64,000 nucleotides of DNA from CAZTUH01 sp964616175 (GCA_964616175.1 CAZTUH010000005.1:1-64000), one strand, 5' to 3'. Shown: positions 1-9,676, counted from the stretch's first letter. Translations and numbers: made by a program. Notes: generated by a model not told the origin, from the sequence alone.

Positions 1-10
1 GATTTCAACA

Positions 11-38
11 ATTTATTGGTTTTTCAAAACCAATAAAT
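11..38 (-). terminator. Stop-codon-centred inverted repeat of coxC
   Basis: Perfect 13-bp arms at 11-23 and 26-38 with a 2-nt loop. The coxC stop codon (24-26) sits at the centre. The last codons of coxC form one arm and the downstream DNA forms the other. There is no clear T-run after it on the minus strand. It is probably a transcription end or mRNA 3'-end stabiliser. Confidence 0.6.
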
Positions 39-872
39 AAAGATGTATAAGCCAAACCAAATAACATCAACAAAGTGCCAGTACCAAGCAGCAGCTTCAA
101 ATGCAAAGTGTTTTTTCCAATTTAAATCATTTTTTGCTAACCGAATAAAAACTGCTGACAACATTATTGTACCTATGATGACATGAAATCCATGGAATCC
201 AGTAAGCATGTAAAAAATAGACCCATAAATTCCAGAACTAAATTTCAAATTTAGTTCTGAATAAGCGTGGATATATTCAATAGTTTGAAACGCAAAAAAA
301 GACACTCCCAGAATTATAGTAACTAAAAGCCAGAATAAATTTCCAAACCGATTGGCATTTCGCAAAAAGTAATGCGAAATAGTTATGGTAAAACCAGATA
401 TTAAAAGCAAACCTGTATTAACAGTCGGTAACCATAATGGATTGACAATTTCAAAGTCTTCAATAGTTCCACTAGGACCAGAATTTGGCCAAGTAGCTTG
501 GAATTCAGGCCAAAGTAAGTGTTTATGATCCAAATCACCAAGTAACGGGATAGTTACGGAACGTATGTACCATAATGTTGAAAAAAATGCTGCAAATAAC
601 ATAATTTCAGAAAAAATAAACCAAGCCATTCCTATTCTGTAAGACATTTCAATTTGATTATTATGTAAACCTCTTCTGAATTCTGAGATAGATTCCTGGA
701 ACCAAAGATACAAAATAACCAAAAAACTTAAAATGCTAGTTAAAGTAATCCATTTTCCAAAAAAGGCATTGTTAACCCATGCAGCGGTTCCGAAACCGGT
801 TCCAAGAAATGTGATTGCCATGCATATTGGACGAGATGAGCTGTGGGGTACATAGTAATGGGAAGCTTGCAT
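24..872 (-). CDS. coxC: Cytochrome c oxidase subunit III
   Basis: Subunit III of the aa3-type cytochrome c oxidase, a seven-helix membrane protein that stabilises the catalytic subunit I. The 282-residue product is full length for the bacterial form and shows the family signatures: an early MYYVPHSSSRP-like N-terminus, a central HYFLRNANR stretch, and a C-terminal WYWHFVDVIWFGLYIFIYW helix. The ATG at 872 is the first in frame. It lies third in a coxB-coxA-coxC series. In related Burkholderiales the CuB assembly gene ctaG sits between coxA and coxC; here only 264 non-coding bases remain. Its stop codon lies in the centre of a perfect inverted repeat. Confidence 0.96.
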   Translation of the reverse strand: MQASHYYVPHSSSRPICMAITFLGTGFGTAAWVNNAFFGKWITLTSILSFLVILYLWFQESISEFRRGLHNNQIEMSYRIGMAWFIFSEIMLFAAFFSTLWYIRSVTIPLLGDLDHKHLLWPEFQATWPNSGPSGTIEDFEIVNPLWLPTVNTGLLLISGFTITISHYFLRNANRFGNLFWLLVTIILGVSFFAFQTIEYIHAYSELNLKFSSGIYGSIFYMLTGFHGFHVIIGTIMLSAVFIRLAKNDLNWKKHFAFEAAAWYWHFVDVIWFGLYIFIYWF

Positions 873-1136
873 ATTTTATTTCATTTTTCCTACAGAAAAG
901 AAATAGTAATTAATTGAACATGAAAAAGTTTTTCTTTATAAGTATTTTTCATAATTTTTGCAAAAAAAAACAAATCCTCAAAATCTTATTTAATAAATTT
1001 ATTAAGGTTTTGTAAAAACAAGAATTGCTCTTCTAAACGAATATCTGAAAGATAAAGGTTATAAAAAATAAATAAAAAACTTCAAATTTCGATTTCTCAA
1101 TTTTTGAATTTCTAATGAATAGAAGCTTTTAAGGAA
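873..1136. other. Gene-free spacer between coxA and coxC
   Basis: This 264-bp AT-rich stretch holds no ORF that I recognise. It occupies the place where ctaG and a small membrane protein lie in free-living relatives. It contains a 16-bp perfect palindrome at 990-1005 (TTAATAAATTTATTAA), which could be a weak 3' hairpin of coxA or chance in AT-rich DNA. Confidence 0.5.
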
Positions 1137-2717
1137 TTATTTAACTATTGGAGGTATTTCAAAAGTATGAAAAGGAGCAGGAGATGGAATTGTCCATTCC
1201 AAGCCCTCAGCTCCATCCCAAGGTTTTCCTGCAACAGTCTTGCCTTTTTGAAAACAACAGCATAGAACCGAATACAAAAAAATTAATTGAGAAAATCCAA
1301 ACAACCATCCTCCTACAGTAGATATTTGATGAAATGTTGTAAATTGAGCTGCATAGTCTGCATAACGGCGAGGCATGCCTGCTAGTCCAAGAAAATGCAT
1401 GGGGAAAAAAGTTATGTTAAATGAAATAAGAGATAACCAAAAATGTAATTTCCCCAACTGTTCTTTATACATATAACCTGTCCATTTTGGCAACCAGTAG
1501 TAAGTTCCTGCAAACAAAGCAAATAAAGAACCTGCAACTAGAACATAATGAAAATGAGCAACTACATAATATGTATCATGAACTTGTATATCAATTGGAG
1601 CCATAGAAAGAATTAACCCTGTAAACCCCCCGATGGAAAAAACAAAAATAAACCCTATAGAAAATAGCATAGGTGTTTCGAAACTCATAGAGCCTTTCCA
1701 CATTGTGGCTACCCAGTTGAAAACCTTGACTCCTGTTGGTATAGAAATTAACATTGTGGCATACATAAAAAATAACTGGCTGGTTGCTGGCATGCCAGTT
1801 GTAAACATATGATGTGCCCAAACAATAAATGATAGAACAGCAATAGATGCTGTTGCATATACCATTGAGGAATAACCAAATAGTTTTTTCCGAGAAAAAG
1901 TAGGAACTATAGTTGAGATAATTCCAAAGGCCGGAAGAATCATTATATAGACTTCTGGGTGCCCAAAAAACCAAAATATATGCTGATATAAAACAGGATC
2001 TCCTCCTGCAGCAGCATTGAAGAATGTTGTTCCAAAATGTCGATCAGTAAGTATCATCGTAATAGCAGCAGCAAGAACTGGTAAAACAGCAATCAATAAA
2101 AATGCTGTGATTAGCCAAGTCCAGCAAAATAAAGGCATTTTCATCAAGTTCATTCCAGGTGCTCGCATATTTAAGATAGTAACAATTATGTTAATTGCTC
2201 CCATAATAGAAGATGCTCCCATAATATGCATAGCAAGAATTCCTATATCCATACCAGGTCCCATTTGAATTGATAACGGGGCATATAAGGTCCATCCAAC
2301 AGCAGGGGCTCCACCTCGAACAAAGAATGAACTGGTTAACATGATCCCTGCCATTGGCAACAGCCAAAAGCTGAAATTGTTCATTCTAGCAAAAGCCATA
2401 TCTGATGCTCCAATTTGTAAGGGAACCATCCAGTTAGCGAATCCTACAAAGGCAGGCATGATTGCTCCAAAAACCATTATTAATCCATGCATAGTTGTAA
2501 ATTGATTAAATAATTCTGGACGAAAAAACTGAAGCCCTGGTTCAAACAATTCGGCACGCAAAAGAAGAGCTAGAACTCCTCCTTCAAAAAGCATAAGAAG
2601 AGAAAATATAAGATACATAGTCCCGATATCTTTATGGTTTGTCGAGAATAACCATCTTTTCCATCCTTTTTCTGCAGAACCATGTTTTGGAAATGCAGAA
2701 TCATCAATAATTTCCAT
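1137..2717 (-). CDS. coxA: Cytochrome c oxidase subunit I
   Basis: Catalytic subunit of the aa3-type oxidase, reducing O2 to water and pumping protons across the inner membrane. The 526-residue product is complete. The metal ligands are all present: His77 and His390 for haem a, His388 for haem a3, and His253, His302 and His303 for CuB. Tyr257 lies in the HPEVY motif of the His-Tyr cross-link. The ATG at 2717 is preceded by AAGGAA at a good distance. It starts 42 bp downstream of coxB and is surely co-transcribed with it. Confidence 0.98.
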   Translation of the reverse strand: MEIIDDSAFPKHGSAEKGWKRWLFSTNHKDIGTMYLIFSLLMLFEGGVLALLLRAELFEPGLQFFRPELFNQFTTMHGLIMVFGAIMPAFVGFANWMVPLQIGASDMAFARMNNFSFWLLPMAGIMLTSSFFVRGGAPAVGWTLYAPLSIQMGPGMDIGILAMHIMGASSIMGAINIIVTILNMRAPGMNLMKMPLFCWTWLITAFLLIAVLPVLAAAITMILTDRHFGTTFFNAAAGGDPVLYQHIFWFFGHPEVYIMILPAFGIISTIVPTFSRKKLFGYSSMVYATASIAVLSFIVWAHHMFTTGMPATSQLFFMYATMLISIPTGVKVFNWVATMWKGSMSFETPMLFSIGFIFVFSIGGFTGLILSMAPIDIQVHDTYYVVAHFHYVLVAGSLFALFAGTYYWLPKWTGYMYKEQLGKLHFWLSLISFNITFFPMHFLGLAGMPRRYADYAAQFTTFHQISTVGGWLFGFSQLIFLYSVLCCCFQKGKTVAGKPWDGAEGLEWTIPSPAPFHTFEIPPIVK

Positions 2718-2759
2718 GCTATTCCTTTTTGTATTGGTTAAAATTAATAAAGATTAAAT

Positions 2760-3920
2760 TCAGCGTTTCTCTTTAACTTCTTTAGGAAGGATTAATTTAT
2801 CCTCTCCCTTTCCTAGATTTCCCCAAGCATTTCTTGTAAAGCTAATTACTGATGCTATTTCTACATCGTTAAGCTGATTTCCGAAAGCTGCCATAGCTGT
2901 TCCTGGTTTTCCCTTTAGAACTATTTCAATCTGATCCTTGCTAGGTCCTAAAACTATATTTGTTTCATCAAGTGAGGGAAAAATTCCTGGCAAACCTCGA
3001 CCATTTGCTTGATGGCAAGTTGCACAGTTATTTCCATAAATTTTTTCTCCTCGAAAAATTAACTCTTCCTTAGTCCATTCTTTATATGGATCATCTGCTA
3101 ATTCCAATAACTTTCTTTTTTGATCTAAAACCCATTTTTCATATTCAGACTCAGATACAACTTCAACAACAATTGGCATAAAAGCATGATCTTTCCCACA
3201 AAGCTCAGCACATTGCCCACGATAAATTCCAGTTTTTTCTGCACGAAACCAAGTGTCACGCAGAAATCCTGGAATAGCATCTTGCTTTACACCAAAATCA
3301 GGAACCATCCATGAATGAATAACATCTGCTGCAGTTACCATTAATCGAATTTTTTTATTGACCGGAACAACAACATTGTTATCTACTTCCATTAAGTAAA
3401 ATTGTCCTTTCTTTTCATAATTATTTATTTGAGATTTTGGAGTTGATAAATTTGATAAAAACTTAATTCCCATAGGTAATCCATCTAGATATTCATAACC
3501 CCATTTCCATTGATATCCAGTTACTTTAATAGTGAGGTCTGCTCCAGTTGTATCCTTCATTTTTAGAACAGTTTTTGTGGATGGAATAGCCATGGATAAA
3601 ACTATAATGAATGGGATAATCGTCCAAATTATTTCAATGTAGATATTCTCGTGGAATGTAGCAGGTTTATATCCCTTTGATTTTCGATGTGCAAAAATTG
3701 AGTAAAACATTACACTAAAAACCAATATAAAAATCACCGCACATATGCTAAGCAGTGTCCAATGCAAGTTAGCTATATCCCTCGAGATTTGTGTAACTCC
3801 TTGGTGCATGTTGAGCTGATTTACTCTTGGTCCCCCAGGCATATCTTGAATTTGAGCATTTACAGCACCAAAAAAAATTGCTATGCAAGTTCCAAACACA
3901 TTTCTTAACCCTTTTTGCAT
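2760..3920 (-). CDS. coxB: Cytochrome c oxidase subunit II with fused cytochrome c domain
   Basis: Takes electrons from cytochrome c and passes them through CuA to subunit I. The 386-residue protein has a signal peptide (about 1-23), two membrane helices (about 55-77 and 95-114) and a periplasmic cupredoxin domain. The CuA ligands are His202, Cys237, Cys241, His245 and Met248. A C-terminal cytochrome c domain carries the haem motif C299-A-T-C-H303. This caa3-like fusion is common in betaproteobacteria. The ATG at 3920 follows GAGGAA. It is the first gene of the coxBAC operon. Confidence 0.98.
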   Translation of the reverse strand: MQKGLRNVFGTCIAIFFGAVNAQIQDMPGGPRVNQLNMHQGVTQISRDIANLHWTLLSICAVIFILVFSVMFYSIFAHRKSKGYKPATFHENIYIEIIWTIIPFIIVLSMAIPSTKTVLKMKDTTGADLTIKVTGYQWKWGYEYLDGLPMGIKFLSNLSTPKSQINNYEKKGQFYLMEVDNNVVVPVNKKIRLMVTAADVIHSWMVPDFGVKQDAIPGFLRDTWFRAEKTGIYRGQCAELCGKDHAFMPIVVEVVSESEYEKWVLDQKRKLLELADDPYKEWTKEELIFRGEKIYGNNCATCHQANGRGLPGIFPSLDETNIVLGPSKDQIEIVLKGKPGTAMAAFGNQLNDVEIASVISFTRNAWGNLGKGEDKLILPKEVKEKR

Positions 3921-3947
3921 GCATTCCTCATAAAAATCGCAATATTT

Positions 3948-3965
3948 TTCTTCTTTTTAGAAGAA
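3948..3965 (-). promoter_or_regulatory. Hairpin in the coxB leader
   Basis: A perfect 7-bp stem (TTCTTCT/AGAAGAA) with a 4-nt loop lies 28 bases upstream of the coxB start, in the spacer between rpoH and coxB. It could be a weak rpoH read-through terminator or a 5'-leader structure. It may also be chance. Confidence 0.3.
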
Positions 3966-4140
3966 GATTAATAAATTTAAAAACAACGACTCTAATTTTG
4001 AATAAAAAACCAAATTCTAATACTAACTCAATCAAAATAATTCTTTCTTAAATAAATGAATTAAAAAGAAAAATACTTAAACGAAAACTTTAAAAACTAA
4101 AACTGATAATTTATCTGTTAAATATATTAAAGTTCAACAA

Positions 4141-5025
4141 CTAAATAGAAAGTACTTTTCGCATTTTTTTCATTGCTGATGCTTCTATTTGACGGATTCT
4201 TTCAGCTGAAACCCCGAATTCTGAGGCAAGATCTTGCAAAGTTAAAGGATTCTGATCCCTTAGCCACCTAGATTCGATAATTCTTCGAGATCGTGAATCT
4301 AATATTCCTAAAGCTTCTTTTATACCCTCGGTTTGCAAGAAACGTTGGTAACGGCAATCAAGAATATGAGTTGGTTCTTGTTGCCCATTATCTGAAAGAT
4401 AATAGGATGGTTTATATCTTTCATCATCATCATTTTGATTATCAATCGATAAATCACGCCCAGAAAGTCTTACTTCCATTTCATGGACTTCTTGATGATT
4501 TACGTTTAGCTTTTCTGCAATATCATTAACCTGATCGGGGCTCAACGTTTTTCCATCGGACCGCATTTTTCTCAAATTAAAGAAAAGTTTTCTTTGTGCT
4601 TTAGTTGATGCAATTTTTACTAAGCGCCAATTTTTTACAATAAACTCATGTATCTCTGCTTTTATCCAATGTACAGCAAAAGATACCAAACGTACCCCTT
4701 TACTAGGATCAAAACGTTTTACGGCTTTCATAAGTCCTACATTACCTTCTTGGATTAAATCTGAATGAGAAATCCCATATCCCAAATACTGTCGAGAAAC
4801 TGATACAACCAACCTTAAATGAGATAAAACTAGCTCACGTGCTGCTTCAATGTTTTCATGGAATTGAAGTGCTTTGAAGAGTTCAACCTCACGTTCTTTA
4901 GTTAATATAGGTATGCGATTAACTATGGAAATATATGCTTCAATCGTTCCTAATTTTCCTGTGATAGGAATAGTTGTGAATTTGGCAAGATCATAGTTAA
5001 ATTTTTTGCAAAATTGTTGATTCAT
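4141..5025 (-). CDS. rpoH: RNA polymerase heat-shock sigma factor RpoH (sigma-32)
   Basis: Directs RNA polymerase to heat-shock promoters. It contains sigma region 2 (DLIQEGNVGLMKAVKRF), the RpoH box QRKLFFNLRK that separates RpoH from RpoD, and a C-terminal region 4 helix-turn-helix (LQDLASEFGVSAERIRQIE). The frame also opens at a TTG at 5073. I prefer the ATG at 5025, which gives 294 residues, matches the family N-terminus and has GGA and AGGAG upstream. It is monocistronic between coxB and the divergent pyrE. Keeping RpoH fits the chaperone dependence typical of reduced genomes. Confidence 0.96.
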   Translation of the reverse strand: MNQQFCKKFNYDLAKFTTIPITGKLGTIEAYISIVNRIPILTKEREVELFKALQFHENIEAARELVLSHLRLVVSVSRQYLGYGISHSDLIQEGNVGLMKAVKRFDPSKGVRLVSFAVHWIKAEIHEFIVKNWRLVKIASTKAQRKLFFNLRKMRSDGKTLSPDQVNDIAEKLNVNHQEVHEMEVRLSGRDLSIDNQNDDDERYKPSYYLSDNGQQEPTHILDCRYQRFLQTEGIKEALGILDSRSRRIIESRWLRDQNPLTLQDLASEFGVSAERIRQIEASAMKKMRKVLSI

Positions 5026-5337
5026 TATGTAATTTTCCACTCCTGAAAAGCAATTTGATTGATCTGTAATCAAAATATTTTACCATTTTTAGAAAAAATC
5101 ATTTATATTTGAAGCTATCATATATTATAATGTCCTGGCTTCTGTTCATTTTTTCCATTCTTATATAAAACTGCGTGTTTTGAAATGTGTGTTCAATAAT
5201 AGTCTCATAAGCTTAGTTTCTTTAAAAAAGACAAGAGATTGTTTTCTTCTTGGAATTTATTTGAATTTTAAAAAACACAACTAATTGCTTAGATTAAGAT
5301 TAGATTTTTGCATTTTGTATGTTTTATTTTTCTTATA
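5026..5337. promoter_or_regulatory. Divergent rpoH/pyrE promoter region
   Basis: This gene-free stretch separates two divergent genes, so it must hold promoters for both. It contains TATAAT-like hexamers near 5130, but I cannot place a convincing -35 partner. No riboswitch, operator or pyrimidine attenuator was recognised. Confidence 0.4.
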
Positions 5338-6033
5338 ATGACAAACTGTTCTTCTGATTTTGTACAATTTGCCTTACATGAAGGCGCTTTGAAATTTGGT
5401 TCTTTTACAGTTAAATCTGGTCGAAATAGTCCATATTTTTTTAATATAGGACTTTTTAACCATGGAAAATCTATTATTCGTTTATCTAATTTTTACGCAG
5501 AAGTTTTACTAAATTCTGAAGTATCATTTGATATGTTATTTGGTCCTGCTTACAAAGGAATTCCTTTAGTAACAGCTGTATCTATTGCTTTAACAGGTTT
5601 TCAGGATAGATTGGGCAATAAATCCATAAAGTTTGCTTTTAACAGAAAAGAAGAAAAAAAATATGGAGAAAAAGGAATATTGATAGGCCATCCATTAAAA
5701 GGTAATGTTGTTGTTATTGACGACGTAGTCACATCAGGCGGATCCATAATAGAATCAATTCATCTTATTCGTTCACATGGAGCTAATCCTGTAGCTGTTC
5801 TAGTTGCTGTTGATAGAATGGAACGCTACAAGATGGTGGGTAATATCCTATCTGAAAATTCTGCTTCTGAGGAAATTGAAAGAACTTGTTGCATTCCTGT
5901 AGTATCTATTACATCTATGTTTGATATTTTGCAGGCTGTGGGAAGAGATTCAGTTCTTTTCAAGCATGAAAAGAGAATGATGGATTATCTTTCTAAATAT
6001 TGTATTTCTCAAAAAAATTTGAGTACTTACTAA
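5338..6033 (+). CDS. pyrE: Orotate phosphoribosyltransferase
   Basis: Converts orotate and PRPP to orotidine 5'-phosphate in UMP biosynthesis. The N-terminus (FALHEGALKFGSFTVKSGRNSPYFFN), the FGPAYKGIPL loop and the PRPP-binding motif VVVIDDVVTSGGS are all intact. The frame also opens at a TTG at 5308, but the ATG at 5338 (231 residues) matches the family start. There is no clear ribosome binding site. It converges with gatB; 12 bp separate the two stop codons. Confidence 0.95.
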   Translation: MTNCSSDFVQFALHEGALKFGSFTVKSGRNSPYFFNIGLFNHGKSIIRLSNFYAEVLLNSEVSFDMLFGPAYKGIPLVTAVSIALTGFQDRLGNKSIKFAFNRKEEKKYGEKGILIGHPLKGNVVVIDDVVTSGGSIIESIHLIRSHGANPVAVLVAVDRMERYKMVGNILSENSASEEIERTCCIPVVSITSMFDILQAVGRDSVLFKHEKRMMDYLSKYCISQKNLSTY

Positions 6034-6045
6034 TTGAATTATCTT

Positions 6046-7524
6046 TTACTCCCTTAGTTTTTTTTGTAGAATTTCAGAAATCTTTTGAGGATCAGCTTGT
6101 CCATTAAAGAATTTTATTATCTGGCCGACAAGATAATTAAAAGATTTTTGCTTTCCAAGATGGAAATCTTGGACAATTGATAGATTTTCAGCAAGGATCA
6201 TGTCCGCTATCTTGTTAATTTCTTCAGAGTTTCTCATTTTCATGGAACTGTAAGATTTAACTATTGAATCAATTTCATCATCACATTTTCTGGTATAAAT
6301 TTCACTCAGGATTTTCCGAACAACACTGTTAGATAGTGTATTGTTTGCTATGCCTAAGGCGAGTTTAGCCAAGACTTTTCCAGGAATTTTTAGATTTAAA
6401 AAAAGTTCATATTCTGTAGATTTGACTATCCTTGGAATTTCATCAAGTATCAATCTTGCGCAAATTCTTTCATGACCTTTAGGTACTCCTGCAACAACAG
6501 ATTCAAAATAATCTGCGATGGTTCTAGTTAATGTCAAACGCTCAGCATCGTTCTTGTTCAAATTGTATTGAGTTTTCAAACGTGTGTATTTAGCTATTGG
6601 CAATTCTGGAATTTTGGATGCTATTTGATCAATCGATGTTTGTGAGATTTTAACAGCCGGTAGATCTGGGTCAGGAAAATATAAATAATCATAAGATTCT
6701 TCTTTATTGCGCATTCTATATGTTTGATTTTTCTCAGAATCGTAAAGACGAGTTTCTTGTATAAGCCGCTTTCCTGATTCAAGTGACTCAGTTTGTCGTT
6801 GGATTTCAAACAAAATGGCTTTTTCTAAAAATTTGAACGAGTTAATGTTTTTTATCTCGGTGCGCATTCCCATTTTTCTGCTATTTATCGGCCTAATTGA
6901 TATGTTTAAATCAAAGCGAAATGAACCACGTTCCATATCACCATCACATATATCTAGCCATTTAACCAATTTGTGCAAAGCTTTAGCATAAGAAACAGCA
7001 CTTTCAGCTGAATGGATATCTGGTTTTGAAACAATTTCTAGTAAAGGCAATCCAGCTCGATTCAGGTCAATTCCAGTTGCCTCAAGAGTTTTATTTTTCA
7101 ATTTGAGGTAACCATGAGTAGATTTTCCGGCATCTTCTTCTAAATGAGCTCTTTCTAGCTTTATAACTTTTTTTTCTTCATTGTGAAAAAAAGAAATTTT
7201 TCCTCCTTGGAGAACAGGGAATTCAAACTGACTAATTTGATAGCCTTTTGGAAGATCTGGATAAAAATAATGCTTTCTTTCAAAGAAAGAATAATGTTGA
7301 ATTCTTGCTCCAATTGCTATACCAAAAAAAATAGTCATTTCAATTGCACGTTTATTCAAAACAGGTAAAGTTCCTGGTAAAGCTAAATCGAAAGGACAAA
7401 TATGCGTATTTGGATTAATACTAAATGCAGTGTCACTGTTTGAAAAAATCTTAGATTTTGTTGATAATTGAACATGTGTCTCCAAGCCAATATCAATTCC
7501 CCATTTCACGATTTTAGTCGCCAT
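6046..7524 (-). CDS. gatB: Asp/Glu-tRNA amidotransferase subunit B
   Basis: Kinase and tRNA-binding subunit of the GatCAB complex, which makes Gln-tRNA(Gln) and/or Asn-tRNA(Asn) from mischarged precursors. The 492-residue product has the GIDIGLETHVQL start, the kinase core motifs (YYPDLPKGYQISQ, RAHLEEDAGKS, NRAGLPLLEIVSKPD, MERGSFRFDLNIS) and a C-terminal YqeY-type tail ending in QADPQKISEILQKKL. It starts 9 bp after gatA in a gatC-gatA-gatB operon. Confidence 0.98.
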   Translation of the reverse strand: MATKIVKWGIDIGLETHVQLSTKSKIFSNSDTAFSINPNTHICPFDLALPGTLPVLNKRAIEMTIFFGIAIGARIQHYSFFERKHYFYPDLPKGYQISQFEFPVLQGGKISFFHNEEKKVIKLERAHLEEDAGKSTHGYLKLKNKTLEATGIDLNRAGLPLLEIVSKPDIHSAESAVSYAKALHKLVKWLDICDGDMERGSFRFDLNISIRPINSRKMGMRTEIKNINSFKFLEKAILFEIQRQTESLESGKRLIQETRLYDSEKNQTYRMRNKEESYDYLYFPDPDLPAVKISQTSIDQIASKIPELPIAKYTRLKTQYNLNKNDAERLTLTRTIADYFESVVAGVPKGHERICARLILDEIPRIVKSTEYELFLNLKIPGKVLAKLALGIANNTLSNSVVRKILSEIYTRKCDDEIDSIVKSYSSMKMRNSEEINKIADMILAENLSIVQDFHLGKQKSFNYLVGQIIKFFNGQADPQKISEILQKKLRE

Positions 7525-7533
7525 AGTTTTAAG

Positions 7534-9063
7534 TTAGTAGGTAGGTATTTGCAAATGCCAATCAGTTTCATTCTGATATGAATTAGCAACTGCTAATAAG
7601 AGGCCTTCCTTAAATAAATTTCCAATAATTTGTAATCCAACTGGTTTATTCATATTAATCCCACCTAAACCGCAGGGAATCGATACAGCAGGTAATCCTG
7701 CTAGGCTTGGTCCCAAGTTATAAATATCTACGAGCCAATTGCATGTTGGATTTTCCTTTTTTTCATCAAGATCCTTTGCAACACATGGAGATGTAGGACA
7801 TATAATTATGTCGCAAGATTTAGAAAAGGCTTCTTGAAAATCCATTGCAATAATCTTTCGAAGTTGCTTAGCTTTTAAGTAGAATTTACCATAGAATTCT
7901 CTAGATAGTACATATGTACCAATTAATATGCGTCGTTTAACTTCTGGCCCAAATGCCTCTGCACGAGATTTAGAGATCATTTCTTCTAGGTTCTCATAGG
8001 ATGGGGTTCGATAGCCATATCGAACCCCATCATACCTAGCAAGATTGCTGGATGCTTCGGCAGAGGCTATTGTGTAGTATGTTGCAGTGGATAATTTTGT
8101 ATAAGGTAATGAAATTGGAACTCTAAAAGCTCCAAGTTTTTCAAATTTTAGAACTGCTTTTTCAACAGCATCAAGAACATCTGGACAAAGGTTTTTGGAA
8201 AAATATTCATTCGGTATGCCAATTTTTATTCCTTGTAATGGTTTGCTAGATGTTATAGATTTTTTCTGGAATTTTTGGAAATCAGAATAGATCCTTCCTT
8301 GCTTATTTGGAGTATTATTGCAATATCTAAGACTAGTAGGATCACGACTATCAAAACCACTCATAACATCAAGAAACTCAAGCAAATCTAAACTGCTAGG
8401 AGCAATAATTCCAGCTTGATCAAAGCTCGAGGCAAATGCAATCATTCCAAAACGCGAAACTGTTCCATATGTTGGCCTAATGCCACTTACACCACACATT
8501 GATGCTGGGAGTCTTACAGATCCACCAGTATCTGTAGCTGTTGCTCCATATATTAAACGAGCAGCAACTGCCGCTCCAGATCCTCCTGATGACCCACCAG
8601 GAGTTGCGTTTTTATCCCATGGGTTAAGTACAACTCCATATGCTGAACTCATGTTGTCTGAACCCATTCCAAATTCATCACAGTTAAGTTTTCCAAGACA
8701 TATAGCTCCTGCTTGTTCTAGTCTTTCGACAATTGTTGCATTGAATGGACTGGTATAATTCTCAAGCATTTTGCTACCGGCAGTGGTTTTCCATCCTATA
8801 GTTGCAAACATATCCTTATGAGCAATAGGGACTCCAGCAAGTGGACCAGGAGATCCATTTATGATGCTGGAATCAACCTTTTTAGCTTGCAGTATGGTCA
8901 TTTCAGAATTAATTTGTATAAAACTATTTAAATCTTGAGATTTTTCAATCTCCAGAAGAGCACTTTTTGCAAGCTCAACTGCACTTACACTTCCTTGCAA
9001 TAGAGCTTTTCTTAAATCACTGATTTTTCGAAATTGATTATGCAGAGCATTATTTTTTCTCAT
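7534..9063 (-). CDS. gatA: Asp/Glu-tRNA amidotransferase subunit A
   Basis: Amidase subunit of GatCAB; it releases ammonia from glutamine and passes it to GatB. The 509-residue protein carries the amidase signature with the Lys-cisSer-Ser triad: Lys in PIAHKDMF, the serines in GGSSGGSGAAVAARL, and the ATDTGGSVRLPASMCGV loop. The TFGSRFGM-like segment appears as TYGTVSRFGMIAFASSFDQ. Its ATG overlaps the gatC stop in an ATGA, so translation is probably coupled. Confidence 0.98.
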   Translation of the reverse strand: MRKNNALHNQFRKISDLRKALLQGSVSAVELAKSALLEIEKSQDLNSFIQINSEMTILQAKKVDSSIINGSPGPLAGVPIAHKDMFATIGWKTTAGSKMLENYTSPFNATIVERLEQAGAICLGKLNCDEFGMGSDNMSSAYGVVLNPWDKNATPGGSSGGSGAAVAARLIYGATATDTGGSVRLPASMCGVSGIRPTYGTVSRFGMIAFASSFDQAGIIAPSSLDLLEFLDVMSGFDSRDPTSLRYCNNTPNKQGRIYSDFQKFQKKSITSSKPLQGIKIGIPNEYFSKNLCPDVLDAVEKAVLKFEKLGAFRVPISLPYTKLSTATYYTIASAEASSNLARYDGVRYGYRTPSYENLEEMISKSRAEAFGPEVKRRILIGTYVLSREFYGKFYLKAKQLRKIIAMDFQEAFSKSCDIIICPTSPCVAKDLDEKKENPTCNWLVDIYNLGPSLAGLPAVSIPCGLGGINMNKPVGLQIIGNLFKEGLLLAVANSYQNETDWHLQIPTY

Positions 9064-9392
9064 AAATTTTTTATAACTTTTGGAACTAAAAATAGATTTT
9101 CCTGTACCTCTGGCGCATTTGAAAATGCTTCTTTGTGAAAATTGATTGAGTTGTTCTCTTCAGAAATAACAATATCTTCTCGAAATTCGGATGAACAACA
9201 ATCAAAAACTGTTGAATTGTCAATACTAGATATTTTTTTATTAATCTGAATAGTAGAAATTTCAGCAATAAAGTCTATCATAATACTCAATTCTTTCTGA
9301 AAAATAACTTCTTCATGAGGAGAAAGTTTAATTTTAGCTAAGCGAGCAAGCTTTTTTATATTAATATCTTTTTCTTGAATCTTTGAATGCAT
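9060..9392 (-). CDS. gatC: Asp/Glu-tRNA amidotransferase subunit C
   Basis: Small subunit that wraps around GatA and GatB and stabilises the complex. The 110-residue product is close to the usual 95-105. It begins with the family pattern of an early IKKLARLAKIKLSPHEE segment followed by FQKELSIMIDFIAEIS, and ends in PEVQENLFLVPKVI. It is the first gene of gatCAB, 284 bp from the divergent mreB. Confidence 0.93.
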   Translation of the reverse strand: MHSKIQEKDINIKKLARLAKIKLSPHEEVIFQKELSIMIDFIAEISTIQINKKISSIDNSTVFDCCSSEFREDIVISEENNSINFHKEAFSNAPEVQENLFLVPKVIKNL

Positions 9393-9676
9393 AAATTAAT
9401 CTCACAAAAAAGTAGTTAGCAATCTCAGTTTCTAAATCTTTTTGAACAAAAATCAAATATAGTAAGGTAATAATAGACCTCAAAAAAGAAAGCAACCTTT
9501 GAATAAATTATTAATAAGAACTTTAACCAGCTATTTATTTCGAATAATAGGATATCATTGCATGAATGATATCCATTCTTTATTGACTTGTGTAAAACTA
9601 GTCATAGATAGTTTGTTTTCTCTAGGTTGGTTAAAAAATTTCCAAAAAATAACAATTTTTCCTTATTTATTATCAT
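9393..9676. promoter_or_regulatory. Divergent gatC/mreB intergenic region
   Basis: The spacer between two divergent operons must hold both promoters. A TTGAAC hexamer at 9442-9447 could serve as a -35 box for mreB, but no -10 lies at an ideal distance. A 61-codon frame inside it (9499-9684) overlaps the mreB start and resembles nothing I know. Confidence 0.35.

Noticed and set aside
2017..2268. 83-residue frame antisense to coxA
   Set aside because: Isoleucine-rich mirror of a membrane protein; no independent evidence.
8480..8758. 92-residue open frame antisense to gatA
   Set aside because: It mirrors the glycine/serine-rich catalytic region of GatA, has no ribosome binding site and resembles no known protein.
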